The notes below the pieces were generated by a model that saw only the letters and a program-made list of their open reading frames with translations, ran no database searches and was not told where the DNA came from. The position numbers and the translations under genes were made by a program. From positions 17,298 to 81,297 of the forward strand of contig CAKPCB010000006.1 in the NCBI GenBank assembly GCA_934141245.1: a stretch of DNA of 64,000 nt, in the 5' to 3' direction. Source of the stretch: an uncultured Bacilli bacterium. Its GTDB lineage: Bacteria > Bacillota_I > Bacilli_A > RF39 > UBA660. How positions within the stretch are numbered: position 1 is the first letter of the stretch; each line of letters opens with the position of its first letter. Positions 17,072 to 26,600 of this stretch are shown here, piece by piece.

Positions 17072-18086
17072 TATTAATATCCTCCAGTTCGTCTAAAACT
17101 TGCTTAAACGTTTTAGCTTCTATTAATTTGATATTATAGTTCTTTTCTTTTATAAGCTTTTTACATTCTTCATAATTATCTCCACTAGGTGCGATAAAAA
17201 TATCTGCATTTACTTTTACTGCACCCATTAGTTTATACTTAACACCATCTATTTCTCCAACGCTACCATCTTCATCAATAGTACCTGTTCCAACTATCTT
17301 TAAGCCTTTTGTAATATCTTCTTTTGTAAGTTTATTATATATTGCAAGTGATAACATCAATCCACCAGAGGAACCATTTTCATTGTTTTTAAATTTAAAT
17401 TCTATCTTTGGAGATGTATCATATTCATATAAGGATAATACCATTATTCCCGTAAGTTTTTCACCATTTATATGTTGAACTTTAATCTTTCTTTCTATAA
17501 TTTTATTGTTTCTTTTTAATTCAAGCTTTATATAATCTCCAATTTTAGAATTTGCAACTGCATTTTTATAAGTGTTCATATCATTAATTTTTGTGTTATT
17601 TACACTAATTAATATATCTCCAATTTTAATATCTTCCTTTATAGAATTATCTACATATACAATTTCATAATTAGTGTTGCTTATATTAAAATCTTTATCT
17701 GCATAATCATATGCTACTTTAATTGCAGACTGTTTTGACAATTCCAAATATGCTCTTGCTCTTTTTTCTATATCATCCATTGTTTCATTATCGCTTGCTT
17801 GATATTCTTCTAATGAAATTCTATCCCAACTAGGTAGTATATAACTCAATAAATAAGTAAAAGGAGTAGCTTTAAGTTCGCTAACATATGCAAGATTAAG
17901 GCTTCCACTAGATTTATTTTCACCAGATACTACTACTCTATCATTTACATCAATTGTACCACCTGATGTATAAATAGAATAATCAAGTGGATAATTCATA
18001 AATATTGCAAACAACAATAATACTACAAACGTAAATAAATTATCTTTTATAAAATTTTTAAAACTAACATAAAATTTATTGAACAC
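17064..18086 (-). CDS. ylbL: SepM/YlbL-type PDZ-Lon serine protease
   Basis: 340 aa from a GTG at 18084-18086 preceded by AGGAAG at 8 nt. Domains are an N-terminal membrane helix, a PDZ domain (about 120-205) and a Lon-type proteolytic domain with Ser in ENGSSGGLMLSL and Lys in GVKYKLMGAVKV. SepM of streptococci trims competence-stimulating peptides and YlbL of Bacillus cleaves a checkpoint protein, both outside the membrane. It is divergent from ylbJ with 43 bp between; in B. subtilis ylbJ and ylbL are also near neighbours. Confidence 0.9.
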   Translation of the reverse strand: MFNKFYVSFKNFIKDNLFTFVVLLLFAIFMNYPLDYSIYTSGGTIDVNDRVVVSGENKSSGSLNLAYVSELKATPFTYLLSYILPSWDRISLEEYQASDNETMDDIEKRARAYLELSKQSAIKVAYDYADKDFNISNTNYEIVYVDNSIKEDIKIGDILISVNNTKINDMNTYKNAVANSKIGDYIKLELKRNNKIIERKIKVQHINGEKLTGIMVLSLYEYDTSPKIEFKFKNNENGSSGGLMLSLAIYNKLTKEDITKGLKIVGTGTIDEDGSVGEIDGVKYKLMGAVKVNADIFIAPSGDNYEECKKLIKEKNYNIKLIEAKTFKQVLDELEDINNA

Positions 18087-18129
18087 TTTTATCACTTCCT
18101 ACTTAATTATAACAGAGAGAGAGTTATTT

Positions 18130-19089
18130 ATGAAAAAAAACATTTTTAATTTGATAATTATAATTATATTATTTTGTATTTTAATATCACTTTTCATATT
18201 TTCAAATGATATCTTTATAACATGCTCCTTTGCTTTTTCTATATGGAAAGAAAATATATTTCCTGCACTTTTTCCAATGTTTATAATATCAGACTTATTA
18301 ATAAATTATGGTTTTATTGATCTATTAGGTGAAATAACTAAAAGGATTATGAATAAACTATTTTGTCTTCCTGGAGAATCATCTTTTGTCATTATAGCAA
18401 GTATGTTTTCTGGATTTCCAAGTAGTGCTAAATATATATATGAATTATTAGATACAAAACTGATAACAAAAGAAAATGCTGAATATCTACTCACATTTAC
18501 CCACTTTTCAAATCCATTATTCGTTATTGGAACTATAGGTGGATTACTTAAAAGCAAAAAACTTGCACTAATAATACTCTTAGTACATATTCTAACAAAC
18601 TTCATAATTGCATTTGTAATAAAGAAAAAAAGAGAAATTAATACTAGTAAAATATGTATTAAAAATGCACTATATAAAATAGAAGAAAAAAGAAAAAATA
18701 ATAGTTTTATTAAAGTCTTAACTACATCAATAACTAAAACAATTAATACCCTACTATTACTTCTAGGAATTATAACAACATTTTTAATACTTTCAAAGAT
18801 TATTAATAATTTAGTTCATTTCAGTCCTATAAACCAAGCTATAATAAGCGGAATACTAGAAATGACACAAGGAATAAAATATGTATCACTTCTTGATATT
18901 TCAGCAAATCTTAAGTCTGCATTAATAACATTTTTCATTTCATTTGGTGGTATATCAATTCATTTACAAATAAAGAGTATTTTAAGTAATACTAATGTAA
19001 ACTATAAAAATTATTTATTTGCTAGAATAATACATGCTTCTTTATCTTCTATAATAGTCTTTATAATTACATCAATAATTAAAATATAG
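18130..19089 (+). CDS. ylbJ: YlbJ-type sporulation integral membrane protein
   Basis: 319 aa from the ATG at 18130 (a purine-rich GAGAGAG 5-7 nt upstream); a longer reading from 18079 overlaps the divergent gene. There are about eight membrane helices. FPALFPMFIISDLLINYG, LPGESSFVI and FSGFPSSAKYIYEL match the YlbJ/SpoVV group, which moves dipicolinic acid across the mother-cell membrane during sporulation. It is convergent with the VanW gene, 2 bp apart, and no clear terminator is visible. Its presence supports spore formation. Confidence 0.85.
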   Translation: MKKNIFNLIIIIILFCILISLFIFSNDIFITCSFAFSIWKENIFPALFPMFIISDLLINYGFIDLLGEITKRIMNKLFCLPGESSFVIIASMFSGFPSSAKYIYELLDTKLITKENAEYLLTFTHFSNPLFVIGTIGGLLKSKKLALIILLVHILTNFIIAFVIKKKREINTSKICIKNALYKIEEKRKNNSFIKVLTTSITKTINTLLLLLGIITTFLILSKIINNLVHFSPINQAIISGILEMTQGIKYVSLLDISANLKSALITFFISFGGISIHLQIKSILSNTNVNYKNYLFARIIHASLSSIIVFIITSIIKI

Positions 19090-19091
19090 TT

Positions 19092-20321
19092 TTATCCTAT
19101 ATACCAAGTGGTCGCTATAAAGTTTCTCTCTATTAATTTACCATTCTCATACACTCTTCTATATGAGTTAAATCCTCTAGTACCAATTTTAACTGATTCA
19201 AGTTCATAAGTCCTTCCTTTAAGTGCCTTATCATTAGACCAAAAATCAATTGTAATAGTACCTCCATTAGTATATGCTGAAATATAAATTGGATATTCAT
19301 ATATGTTTTTAAATTTTAAATCAATTATTGCTGTTTTAGTAGTAGCAACAGTAGCATCTAAACCACCCTTAACATATACCATTTGGTTTGCATGGCTATA
19401 TCTTTCTAATGTTTTTAATCCAGCTAAAAGTTCAGCATTATATATAGTTGATGCAACCTGACATATTCCATTAGCCATTATACCATCATAATATACATAG
19501 CCCTTTTTATTATACGGACCTGCATATTTATAAAATGAGAATACTTGATTTGGATATATTATTGCACCATCCAAATACCTTGCTGCTTGTTCTAGGTTTC
19601 TTCCCCTTGAAACATATTGATTAAACTTAGTTGAATATGATGAAATTTTCTTATTTATAGTACTTAATATATCGTATTCAGTATCAGATGTTTTACCAAT
19701 CAATTCAATTTTGTTTGTATTTAATAAATCATACATTTTATTCTTTATTAATTCTATATTTTTATCTATATCTAAAGAAAATGAGGACTTCCCTTTTTCA
19801 TATGTAAGAACTCTGCTAGCATTCATTACTAACTTACCTTTTGTCTTGTTGGTATCAACTTTTCCCTTTAAGTTAGTAAAAAAATTAACTAGATCTTCAT
19901 CAGAATATTTATACTCATAATTAAAAAATTTCTTTTCATTGCTTAAAATTCTATTTAACTTTTCTGTATAACTCATATTTTTATCATAGTTCAAAATAGA
20001 ATTTATTAATTTTTCTTCATCTAAACTTATTCCTAAATCACCTATTTTATATGTATATTCATTGTCATTTACAATAAATATAATTAGATGATTCATGTAC
20101 TCAGTATTTAAATTCCTAATTCTACTAGAAATTTGCTTCTTATTAATATTTGAAATATCATAACTATTTATATATGTATTAGGATATGTTTTTTCTTTAT
20201 AGTCTGACAATATAATGACACTGTATATTGTTGTCATAGAATATACAGATGTGATAACTACTGCTAAAATTATAAGTAAAATGGTAATTACTTTTTTCTT
20301 ACCTATAAAAAACTTTTTCAT
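19092..20321 (-). CDS. VanW family protein with YoaR-like domain
   Basis: 409 aa from the ATG at 20319-20321 (GGAGG 7 nt upstream). A single N-terminal helix (about 8-30), a putative peptidoglycan-binding YoaR-like region (about 40-225) and a C-terminal VanW domain are present; the VanW core includes FSFYKYAGPYNKKGY, GICQVASTIYNAELLAGL and RYSHANQMVY. VanW proteins accompany cell-wall modification genes, but their biochemical role is not settled. It appears to be monocistronic. It is likely anchored with its bulk outside the cell. Confidence 0.9.
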   Translation of the reverse strand: MKKFFIGKKKVITILLIILAVVITSVYSMTTIYSVIILSDYKEKTYPNTYINSYDISNINKKQISSRIRNLNTEYMNHLIIFIVNDNEYTYKIGDLGISLDEEKLINSILNYDKNMSYTEKLNRILSNEKKFFNYEYKYSDEDLVNFFTNLKGKVDTNKTKGKLVMNASRVLTYEKGKSSFSLDIDKNIELIKNKMYDLLNTNKIELIGKTSDTEYDILSTINKKISSYSTKFNQYVSRGRNLEQAARYLDGAIIYPNQVFSFYKYAGPYNKKGYVYYDGIMANGICQVASTIYNAELLAGLKTLERYSHANQMVYVKGGLDATVATTKTAIIDLKFKNIYEYPIYISAYTNGGTITIDFWSNDKALKGRTYELESVKIGTRGFNSYRRVYENGKLIERNFIATTWYIG

Positions 20322-20411
20322 AGAATATCCTCCAAATGTATTATATATTACTGATACTGTATAATACAATAAAGTAGAAATAAAAAAATGTAAATTTACA
20401 TTAATTGTTTC

Positions 20412-20441
20412 AAAAAAAAAGAATTTATTTTAAAAATTCTT
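20412..20441 (-). terminator. Rho-independent terminator of cotE
   Basis: Eight-bp stem AAGAATTT/AAATTCTT (20419-20426 with 20434-20441) followed by U residues on the minus strand; it overlaps the cotE stop. Confidence 0.75.
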
Positions 20442-20964
20442 CTTGTACCTCTTTATCAATTTGTTCATTTACTGAGTCTTGATTTACTTCATCTTCTATT
20501 TCTTCCCAAGGTGACTCATCTTCATCAATAGCTATTTTAACTTTGGTATCACCAACTATTTCTATACCTAAATCTTTTTCAATAGTATAGTTGATTTTTC
20601 CATCTTTAATTTCCGTTTTTACACAACTAGGTTGATTTAAACTTCTAATTACGATTTGTTCATTGTCTACTGAATCTGACTCATCTGTTCTTTTTGGTGC
20701 CAATACAACTTCTCTATATGTATCACTATGTCTTACTACTTCAGTTTTTGTATCATCTAAACATGAATACCAGATATTTACATCATAATTACCCTCAATT
20801 ATTATTTTATCATTTTCTCTATATCCTTTAAAATTATGATTAATTACCCAACATCCAAGTATTGTTGTTGGAACAGCTTCTGGTGTTACAGTGCTTTGAT
20901 TTACAAAATGTTTTTTTCCTTTACCAACAACTGCCTTAGTTACTATCTCTCTATAATTAGCCAT
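20425..20964 (-). CDS. cotE: Outer spore coat morphogenetic protein CotE
   Basis: 179 aa, the length of Bacillus CotE (181). The N-terminus YREIVTKAVVGKGKKH aligns closely with B. subtilis CotE, followed by ILGCWVINHNF, IIIEGNYDVNIWYS, TKTEVVRHSDTY, LNQPSCVKTEI and EIVGDTKVKI. It has the same acidic C-terminal tail (SPWEEIEDEVNQD). CotE assembles as a ring around the forespore and recruits most outer coat proteins. GAGGAGG precedes the ATG. It is monocistronic, with its own terminator and an 11-bp inverted repeat over the ribosome binding site region. Confidence 0.95.
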   Translation of the reverse strand: MANYREIVTKAVVGKGKKHFVNQSTVTPEAVPTTILGCWVINHNFKGYRENDKIIIEGNYDVNIWYSCLDDTKTEVVRHSDTYREVVLAPKRTDESDSVDNEQIVIRSLNQPSCVKTEIKDGKINYTIEKDLGIEIVGDTKVKIAIDEDESPWEEIEDEVNQDSVNEQIDKEVQEEFLK

Positions 20965-21004
20965 ATAATATTCCTCCTCATTCTAATTTATGCAGGAATA
21001 TTAT
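20965..21004 (-). promoter_or_regulatory. Inverted repeat over the cotE translation start region
   Basis: Perfect 11-bp repeat: ATAATATTCCT (20965-20975) and AGGAATATTAT (20994-21004), 18-nt loop. The ATG-proximal arm covers the stretch between the start codon and the ribosome binding site (cctcctc at 20973-20979) and takes in part of that site. As RNA it could limit translation; as DNA it could be an operator. I could not identify a convincing sporulation promoter. Confidence 0.55.
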
Positions 21005-21052
21005 TTTTAGTTCAAATTTATACTTATTTCATTGATATTTTATTTACTGGGA

Positions 21053-22141
21053 TTATTTTTTTACTTCAGATTGATCTTCTTCTGCTACAAAAGCAATAGG
21101 TATATCTGTTTTTTCAAAAATAGATTGAAACATTTTTGAAATGGATTTATCAGGTAATGCATTATATTTATTTTTCCATATCATTAAGTCAAAAGGAAGA
21201 GAACAAGTAAACTCAGATAATTGTTCAGTTAGTTGTTCTACAGTTATTTTATTTTCGTGAAATTCCTGCAACAACTTTTTAGAATATGACTTTATTAAAA
21301 ATTCATTAGCATACTTTAGACTATCCTCAATCATTTTCTTTTCAAATAACTTTAATTTTTTATCATATAAGTGGACATGAGCAAAGTCTACACTTGAAAT
21401 AAACTTCATAATGTCTTCCTCGCTTGAATATTGTTTTAATTCTTGAATTAGTCCAAACAAATTAGCATTTAAATACAAATTTCCCATTTTTTCTTTGCCA
21501 ATTAATTCTTCTAATTTATTTGCTATAACAAATTGGTATTCATATGAACTACTATCGCCTACAAAATATCTACGACTTAATAATTCTGTATAGCCCTCAT
21601 TTATTCCTCGTCCTAAATTGCCAAGCTTAGGAGAATATTGATGAAATCCCGAATAGGTAATTTCATCTTTAAGAATAGAACTGGACATGTGAAACAGTTC
21701 ATGATAGATAGATATATCGACTTGGTCTTCATCTAAAACAATTTTGTTTTCATCAGAACGATAGATACCTGTTGTACCTTCTGATATAAACTCACCATAT
21801 GAAACCTTTAATGTTTTTATATTATTATAAAAATTTGTTAAGTCATTCATAGAAAAGTTTTGTACCATAACCTCTGCAAATTTATATACAGACTCTCTAA
21901 ATTCTTCATTAACCATTACACTTATATCATTATTACTGTACTCTTTTTTTAACTCAGGAGGTAAACTTACCATATTAATATTTTTAGGTTTTTGCTCTCT
22001 ATGCAAAGCATAAGAGTTTACTGCTTTTTTGGAAGCATAGTATACAACAAAAGGAGTTAACATACCAACTACATCAATATAATCCATTTGTTGTATTTGC
22101 ATTAAAATGTCCTGTACTGTCATTCTTTCTTCATTATTCAT
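21053..22141 (-). CDS. Putative zincin metallopeptidase (HExxH)
   Basis: 362 aa from the ATG at 22139-22141 (AGGTG 6 nt upstream). I do not recognise a named family. HELFH lies at residues 147-151, followed about 30 residues later by GINEGYTELLSRRYF, which offers a Glu as third zinc ligand (gluzincin-like). The N-terminus has one moderately hydrophobic stretch (residues ~20-36), so membrane association is possible but not clear. The first 120 and last 150 residues are helical and hydrophilic. It overlaps the DUF1292 gene by 8 bp, so they are co-expressed. It might be an immunity-type or phage-like peptidase; no evidence decides. Confidence 0.6.
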   Translation of the reverse strand: MNNEERMTVQDILMQIQQMDYIDVVGMLTPFVVYYASKKAVNSYALHREQKPKNINMVSLPPELKKEYSNNDISVMVNEEFRESVYKFAEVMVQNFSMNDLTNFYNNIKTLKVSYGEFISEGTTGIYRSDENKIVLDEDQVDISIYHELFHMSSSILKDEITYSGFHQYSPKLGNLGRGINEGYTELLSRRYFVGDSSSYEYQFVIANKLEELIGKEKMGNLYLNANLFGLIQELKQYSSEEDIMKFISSVDFAHVHLYDKKLKLFEKKMIEDSLKYANEFLIKSYSKKLLQEFHENKITVEQLTEQLSEFTCSLPFDLMIWKNKYNALPDKSISKMFQSIFEKTDIPIAFVAEEDQSEVKK

Positions 22142-22415
22142 CAAAATCACCTCTATGTGGACTATGCGATAAGCTTCTTAACCTTTTATCTATTTCATTC
22201 CATTCTTCGTCTGTCTCAATTGAATCTAATTTACTATTGTCATGCGGATAATAAATAGCAGCAAAAACATTTAAGTTACCATTTTCATCATTTGTATTAT
22301 CCGTATATACAATATAATTTTTATTTGTTCTTAACCATTTAAATGCCATTAAGATTTCATATTCAATTTCCTTACCTGAATCATCTATAATTTTCATAAA
22401 CTTTTTTTCATCCAT
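22134..22415 (-). CDS. DUF1292 (YrzB/UPF0473) family protein
   Basis: 93 aa. The pattern IIDDSGKEIEYEIL, a central NKNYIVYTDNT strand and NLNVFAAIYYP, then DEEWNEIDKRL, matches DUF1292 proteins, small acidic proteins of unknown function common in Firmicutes (usually beside ruvX/alaS). Here it is instead the first gene of a two-gene unit with an HExxH protein. AGGAGGAAAA precedes the ATG. The family assignment is good; the role is unknown. Confidence 0.8.
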   Translation of the reverse strand: MDEKKFMKIIDDSGKEIEYEILMAFKWLRTNKNYIVYTDNTNDENGNLNVFAAIYYPHDNSKLDSIETDEEWNEIDKRLRSLSHSPHRGDFDE

Positions 22416-22593
22416 TTTATTTTCCTCCTACAGTAAGTATAGCAAATTTCAACATATTTTAATAGTATAAAAATAATTGGATAGTAATAGAATTAAAAAT
22501 ATAAAGTAAAGGCAAGTAAAGATTATTAAGTTAGGTTAATTCTACAATAAAATTATGCTACAATACATTTATTCATTTAAAGGAGGACAAAGA

Positions 22594-23053
22594 ATGAAAA
22601 AACGAAATCTAAGGTTTGTTTATTAATGAACCGAATCTATTCAGCAATAGCTTCAGTAAGTCTTATAACTGGAAAATTGTTACTAATGACAATTGTAGCA
22701 GCAGTCGGTGCTAGTACAGCAAGCATAATAGGAATAGGTATAACAATATAGGAATAGGTATAACAATTATAGACATAAAGGAATTAATAGAGCAAAAAAA
22801 ATCTAATTTGAAAAATAAAGAATCATCTGATGAAGAAAGTCAAAAAACTACACAGGCAAAGAAAACTAATACACGTCAAATTCATAATGTTAAAACAGAT
22901 GACTGGTTATTGGAAATGCCTGAGATTCAAGAAATTGCACAGACAAGTAAAAATGTTACACAATAAACTAATAACTTCAAAACAAATGAATGGTCAACAC
23001 AAGAACCAGAAATACATAAATCAAAAGTACTTGTTAAAGTTAAAAAGTGCTAA
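22594..23053 (+). pseudogene. Small membrane-anchored protein gene broken by a 20-bp tandem duplication and an indel
   Basis: AGGAGG 7 nt before an ATG at 22594 opens a frame that stops after 10 codons. Another frame from 22626 reads a hydrophobic helix (LLLMTIVAAVGASTASIIG) and stops just after two exact copies of a 20-bp unit (22728-22747 and 22748-22767). Removing one copy restores a frame through IDIKELIEQKKS to a stop at 22964. After that stop the same frame continues to 23051 with a related repeat (KTNEWSTQEPEI compare KTDDWLLEMPEI). Changing A6 to A7 near 22597-22602 would join the start. The product would be a small single-helix protein with a charged tail; family unknown. A weak TACAAT -10 lies at 22559-22564. 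The remaining 22416-22593 shows nothing else. Confidence 0.7.
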
Positions 23054-23081
23054 TAAGCACTCTTTCATTATCGTAACAACT

Positions 23082-23106
23082 AGAAACTTTACGGTTTCTT
23101 TTTTTT
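23082..23106 (+). terminator. Rho-independent terminator after the broken small gene
   Basis: Stem AGAAAC/GTTTCT with a 6-nt loop followed by a T-run (23098-23106). It faces the stop of the ASCH gene on the other strand and so overlaps its end. Confidence 0.65.
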
Positions 23107-23514
23107 ATTTACCAACTCATATTGCCCATCAAAATTCCAAATATTTAATCTGCCTTTTGCAGGAATAGGATAAATAAGTTCAACATCATCTATAATCCAT
23201 GCATATCTTCCCAATTCATATTTTCCTATACTGTATTCTGTTGGGTGGTGTTCGATATATTCCAAAAATTTTTCATCCATATATATACAATCAATTAAAT
23301 TGCATCTGCAAATAATATTTCCATAATTCATATCTATATTTTTTATCAAATCCAATAAAAAGTCATTAGCAAGATATTTTTTATCAATACTTTTTCCACT
23401 AGCATGTATAAATAACTCACCCCTATAGTTAGTTTTCCAACTCCTGGTTTCTATTTTTTTAATACCCTTGCTTATTAAAGTCGCAAATGGTTCTTTAATA
23501 CTTATAATTTTCAC
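23089..23514 (-). CDS. ASCH domain protein
   Basis: 141 aa from a GTG at 23512-23514 (AGAGGTG 8 nt upstream). MKIISIKEPFATLI, KKIETRSWKTNYRGELFIHA and the late AKGRLNIWNF match the ASCH fold (PUA-like beta barrel), where ETRSW and the HA(S/G) segment line the presumed RNA or nucleotide pocket. Some members are acetylcytidine amidohydrolases or RNases; the activity of this one is unknown. It stands alone, between the MMPL terminator and the broken small gene. Confidence 0.85.
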   Translation of the reverse strand: MKIISIKEPFATLISKGIKKIETRSWKTNYRGELFIHASGKSIDKKYLANDFLLDLIKNIDMNYGNIICRCNLIDCIYMDEKFLEYIEHHPTEYSIGKYELGRYAWIIDDVELIYPIPAKGRLNIWNFDGQYELVNKKKKP

Positions 23515-23542
23515 TACTACATCACCTCTATTTAAGATAATA

Positions 23543-23582
23543 CCATAATAAAAGACACTTTTACATTTTAAAAGCATCTTTT
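23543..23582 (-). terminator. Probable terminator of the MMPL gene
   Basis: Imperfect 13-bp stem (23550-23562 with 23570-23582, two mismatches) followed on the minus strand by TTTTATTA. It lies about 25 bp beyond the MMPL stop and in front of the ASCH gene. Confidence 0.55.
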
Positions 23583-23608
23583 CATTAAATTATTTATTAA
23601 AATACAGT

Positions 23609-26600
23609 TTATTTAAATAAGTTTTTAATCCTATCTATAAATGTTACTTTTTTTGATACATTTTGTTTTACTACTTCTTCTTTTTTAGCATTAACTGAAT
23701 CAATAACTAGTATAAATTTTGTATTACCCTTTGTACTATTGCTCTTCTCTGCAAAAGATGAATAGTTATTTGATAATCTAGATAATTCTTTAACACGATT
23801 TGTTAAAGGTTTTGCTTCATTGTTAGTTAGACTAGATATTTTATTAATTCCTTCTTTATTAAATTTGTTTAGGCTTTCTGAAAGTAGATTTATACCATTA
23901 TCTAATGAATCAATACCATTATATAATGTTGTTAAAGAGCTTTTTACTTTCTCAGTTGAAACTTTCTTTACTTCGTTTGCCACTTCAACAGATGTTTCTT
24001 TTGCAACTTCCCTTGCAACTTCATATGCAGTTTGTTCAGCAACAGTAACAGCTACTTTCTTACTTACTGACTCTGCTATATAATTTGTTGTTAACTTAGC
24101 AGTCTTTGTAGCAGATGCAGTTGCAGCTTCAGTAGCAGTTTTAATAATTAAATCAATATCAGAAATATTCTTACAACTTTTTTCGGCTTCTTCAGTTAAA
24201 TCTTTTTGAGCTTTTGCATTTTCACAAATTTGATAATCATTAATCTTTTCTGGATGACTTGTCAAATAACTAGTAATTGCACTTTTTACTGAAGTATTAA
24301 CCGCTTCCTCTACTGATGATATTACATACTTTTCAATAGTTTTATCATCACTTTTAGCAAGATCTGTTTTTGTTTGATCCCAAGCACTTTGCATTATAGC
24401 ATTTTTGCGATTTTCATCAAATCTTTTAGAAATAGTTAATTTTGTCTTTTCATCAATATTTTTTAGATCATCATCACTTAATGCATCACTATTATCTTTA
24501 GATAGTAAATCAATATTTGACATTAATTTAGTTTTTAATTCATTAGAACCACCCTTCAAAGTATTTGCACCATCATTTATTGAATTCATACTACTTTGAA
24601 GTGTATCAACGCTATTATATAGTGAGTTTAATTTATTAAATACATCTAAATCACTAGAATCAATAAGTTTAGGAGTTACTACTTGATAAATACTTGAAAG
24701 AGAAAATGATTTAGTTTTGTAACTCAAAGTAATTGTATCTGTTTTTTCTAATTCTTTTATCTTTAAACTATCATATAACCCAGGAGTTGCAATTGCAATT
24801 ACTACATTTTTTGTACCATTATTTACAACTTTACCATTAGTAACTGCTACATCACTATTGTTCTCACCATCTATTAATGTACTCATGGTTACTACGAATG
24901 GTGTATATAAAGATCCATGTTTATCTTTATTTTGATATTTTAAAGTTATTGTTACTTTACCACTTTTACCAAGCATATCTTCAAGCTTCATTTCTTTACC
25001 ATCCAACTTATAAGATATATTTAGACTAAGTGGCAATGTTTTTTTAGTCGTTCCTTGATAAAAAATATCACTACCCTTACTATCCCAAATTAATTTATTA
25101 TTAGTTTTAGTAAACTTATTATCGTTGCTAATATTTAAAATATTTTCAAGTTCTGAATAATCTTCTATAGAATTTAAGTTTTCATCATTGATTAAATGAT
25201 TATTTACAGTAATACTTTTTACACTTCCATATGAATCTAATTTTGTATATACAGTTTCTTCTTTTGAAAGTGCAAATGTTGATAATGGTGTGCAAGCAAG
25301 TGATAATATTAAACCTGTTGCAATAATCTTTTTAGATAAATTTTTCTTATTTTTCATATTAATCTTTCCTTTCATACCATATGTTGTTTTTAAAATTAGT
25401 GAATCAAATATTAATAATATAGATGGTAATACAGTTATTACTACTAGCATACTAATAATTGCTCCTCTTGATATTAATGTACATAAAGAACCAACCATTT
25501 CTAGATCTGAGTAAACACCAACTCCAAATGTAGCAGCGAAGAAGCACATACCACTAACAAAAATTGAATTACTACAATAGTTTGTTGTTTGCAACATAGC
25601 TTGTTTTTTCTCTATTCCTTCTTTTCTCATTCTAAAATAATTAGTTGTCATTAGTATTGCATAATCAATTGTAGCGCCCAATTGAATAGTACCCAAAACA
25701 ATTGGCGCAACAAAAGGCAACACAACACCACTAAAATATGAAATTGACATATTCGTAAATATTGCAAATTCAATTGACAATATTAAAAGTATAGGAAGAG
25801 ATATTGACTTTAATACAACCAACATAATTAATAAAATACATATAATTGATGAATAATTTACATTGTTAAAATCTTCATCACTTATAGTTACTAAATCTCT
25901 CATAAGTGGTCCTTCACCAGCTAAAATACCTTTAGAATCATACTCTTTAATTATTTTATTTACTTCAAGTACCTGATTGTTTAATTCATTAGTTGCAATA
26001 TCATATGTAGAGTTTATTAATAACATTTGATAATTATTACTTTCAAAAATCTTGGTCACTTCACTAGGTAACATATTTTCTGTAAGACCTAATTTTTCTA
26101 ATTCACTAAATGATAAAACAAAGTCTATTCCATCAATTTCTTTTATACGATTTATCATTTTCTCTTGCTTATCTGCTTTCATATTTTTATCAACTAATAT
26201 AATTTCAGGAGATACTATATTAAATTTTTCTTTTAATTCAGTATTTGCAACAATACTGTCTAATGTGTCAGGTAAACTTTGGTCAATTTTATAGTAAACA
26301 TCTACTTTTGAATTAGCTAAATATGTTGGAATAAGTAATAATAAGAATAAAATGAATATTACTTTATGATGCTTTATTACAAACTCATTTAGCTTTTTAA
26401 AATGAAATGCAACTGGTTTATGTTTAGTCTTAGTAATTAAGTTATCAAAAACAAGTAACAAACTTGGGAACAAAGTAATAACAGATATAACTCCTAAAAA
26501 TACTCCCTTCGCCATAACAAGACCTAAATCTTTTCCAAGAGTTAAGTTCATTGTACATAACACTAGGAATCCTGCAATTGTAGTTAAACTACTACCCATA

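Noticed and set aside
20965..21020. A sigma-E type promoter for cotE (CATAAATT as -10).
   Set aside because: No matching -35 at the right distance; spacing and sequence too poor to claim.
22830..23168. A 112-codon plus-strand frame rich in Lys, His and Gln.
   Set aside because: It is an out-of-frame reading of the broken small gene and runs through its terminator; no ribosome binding site.
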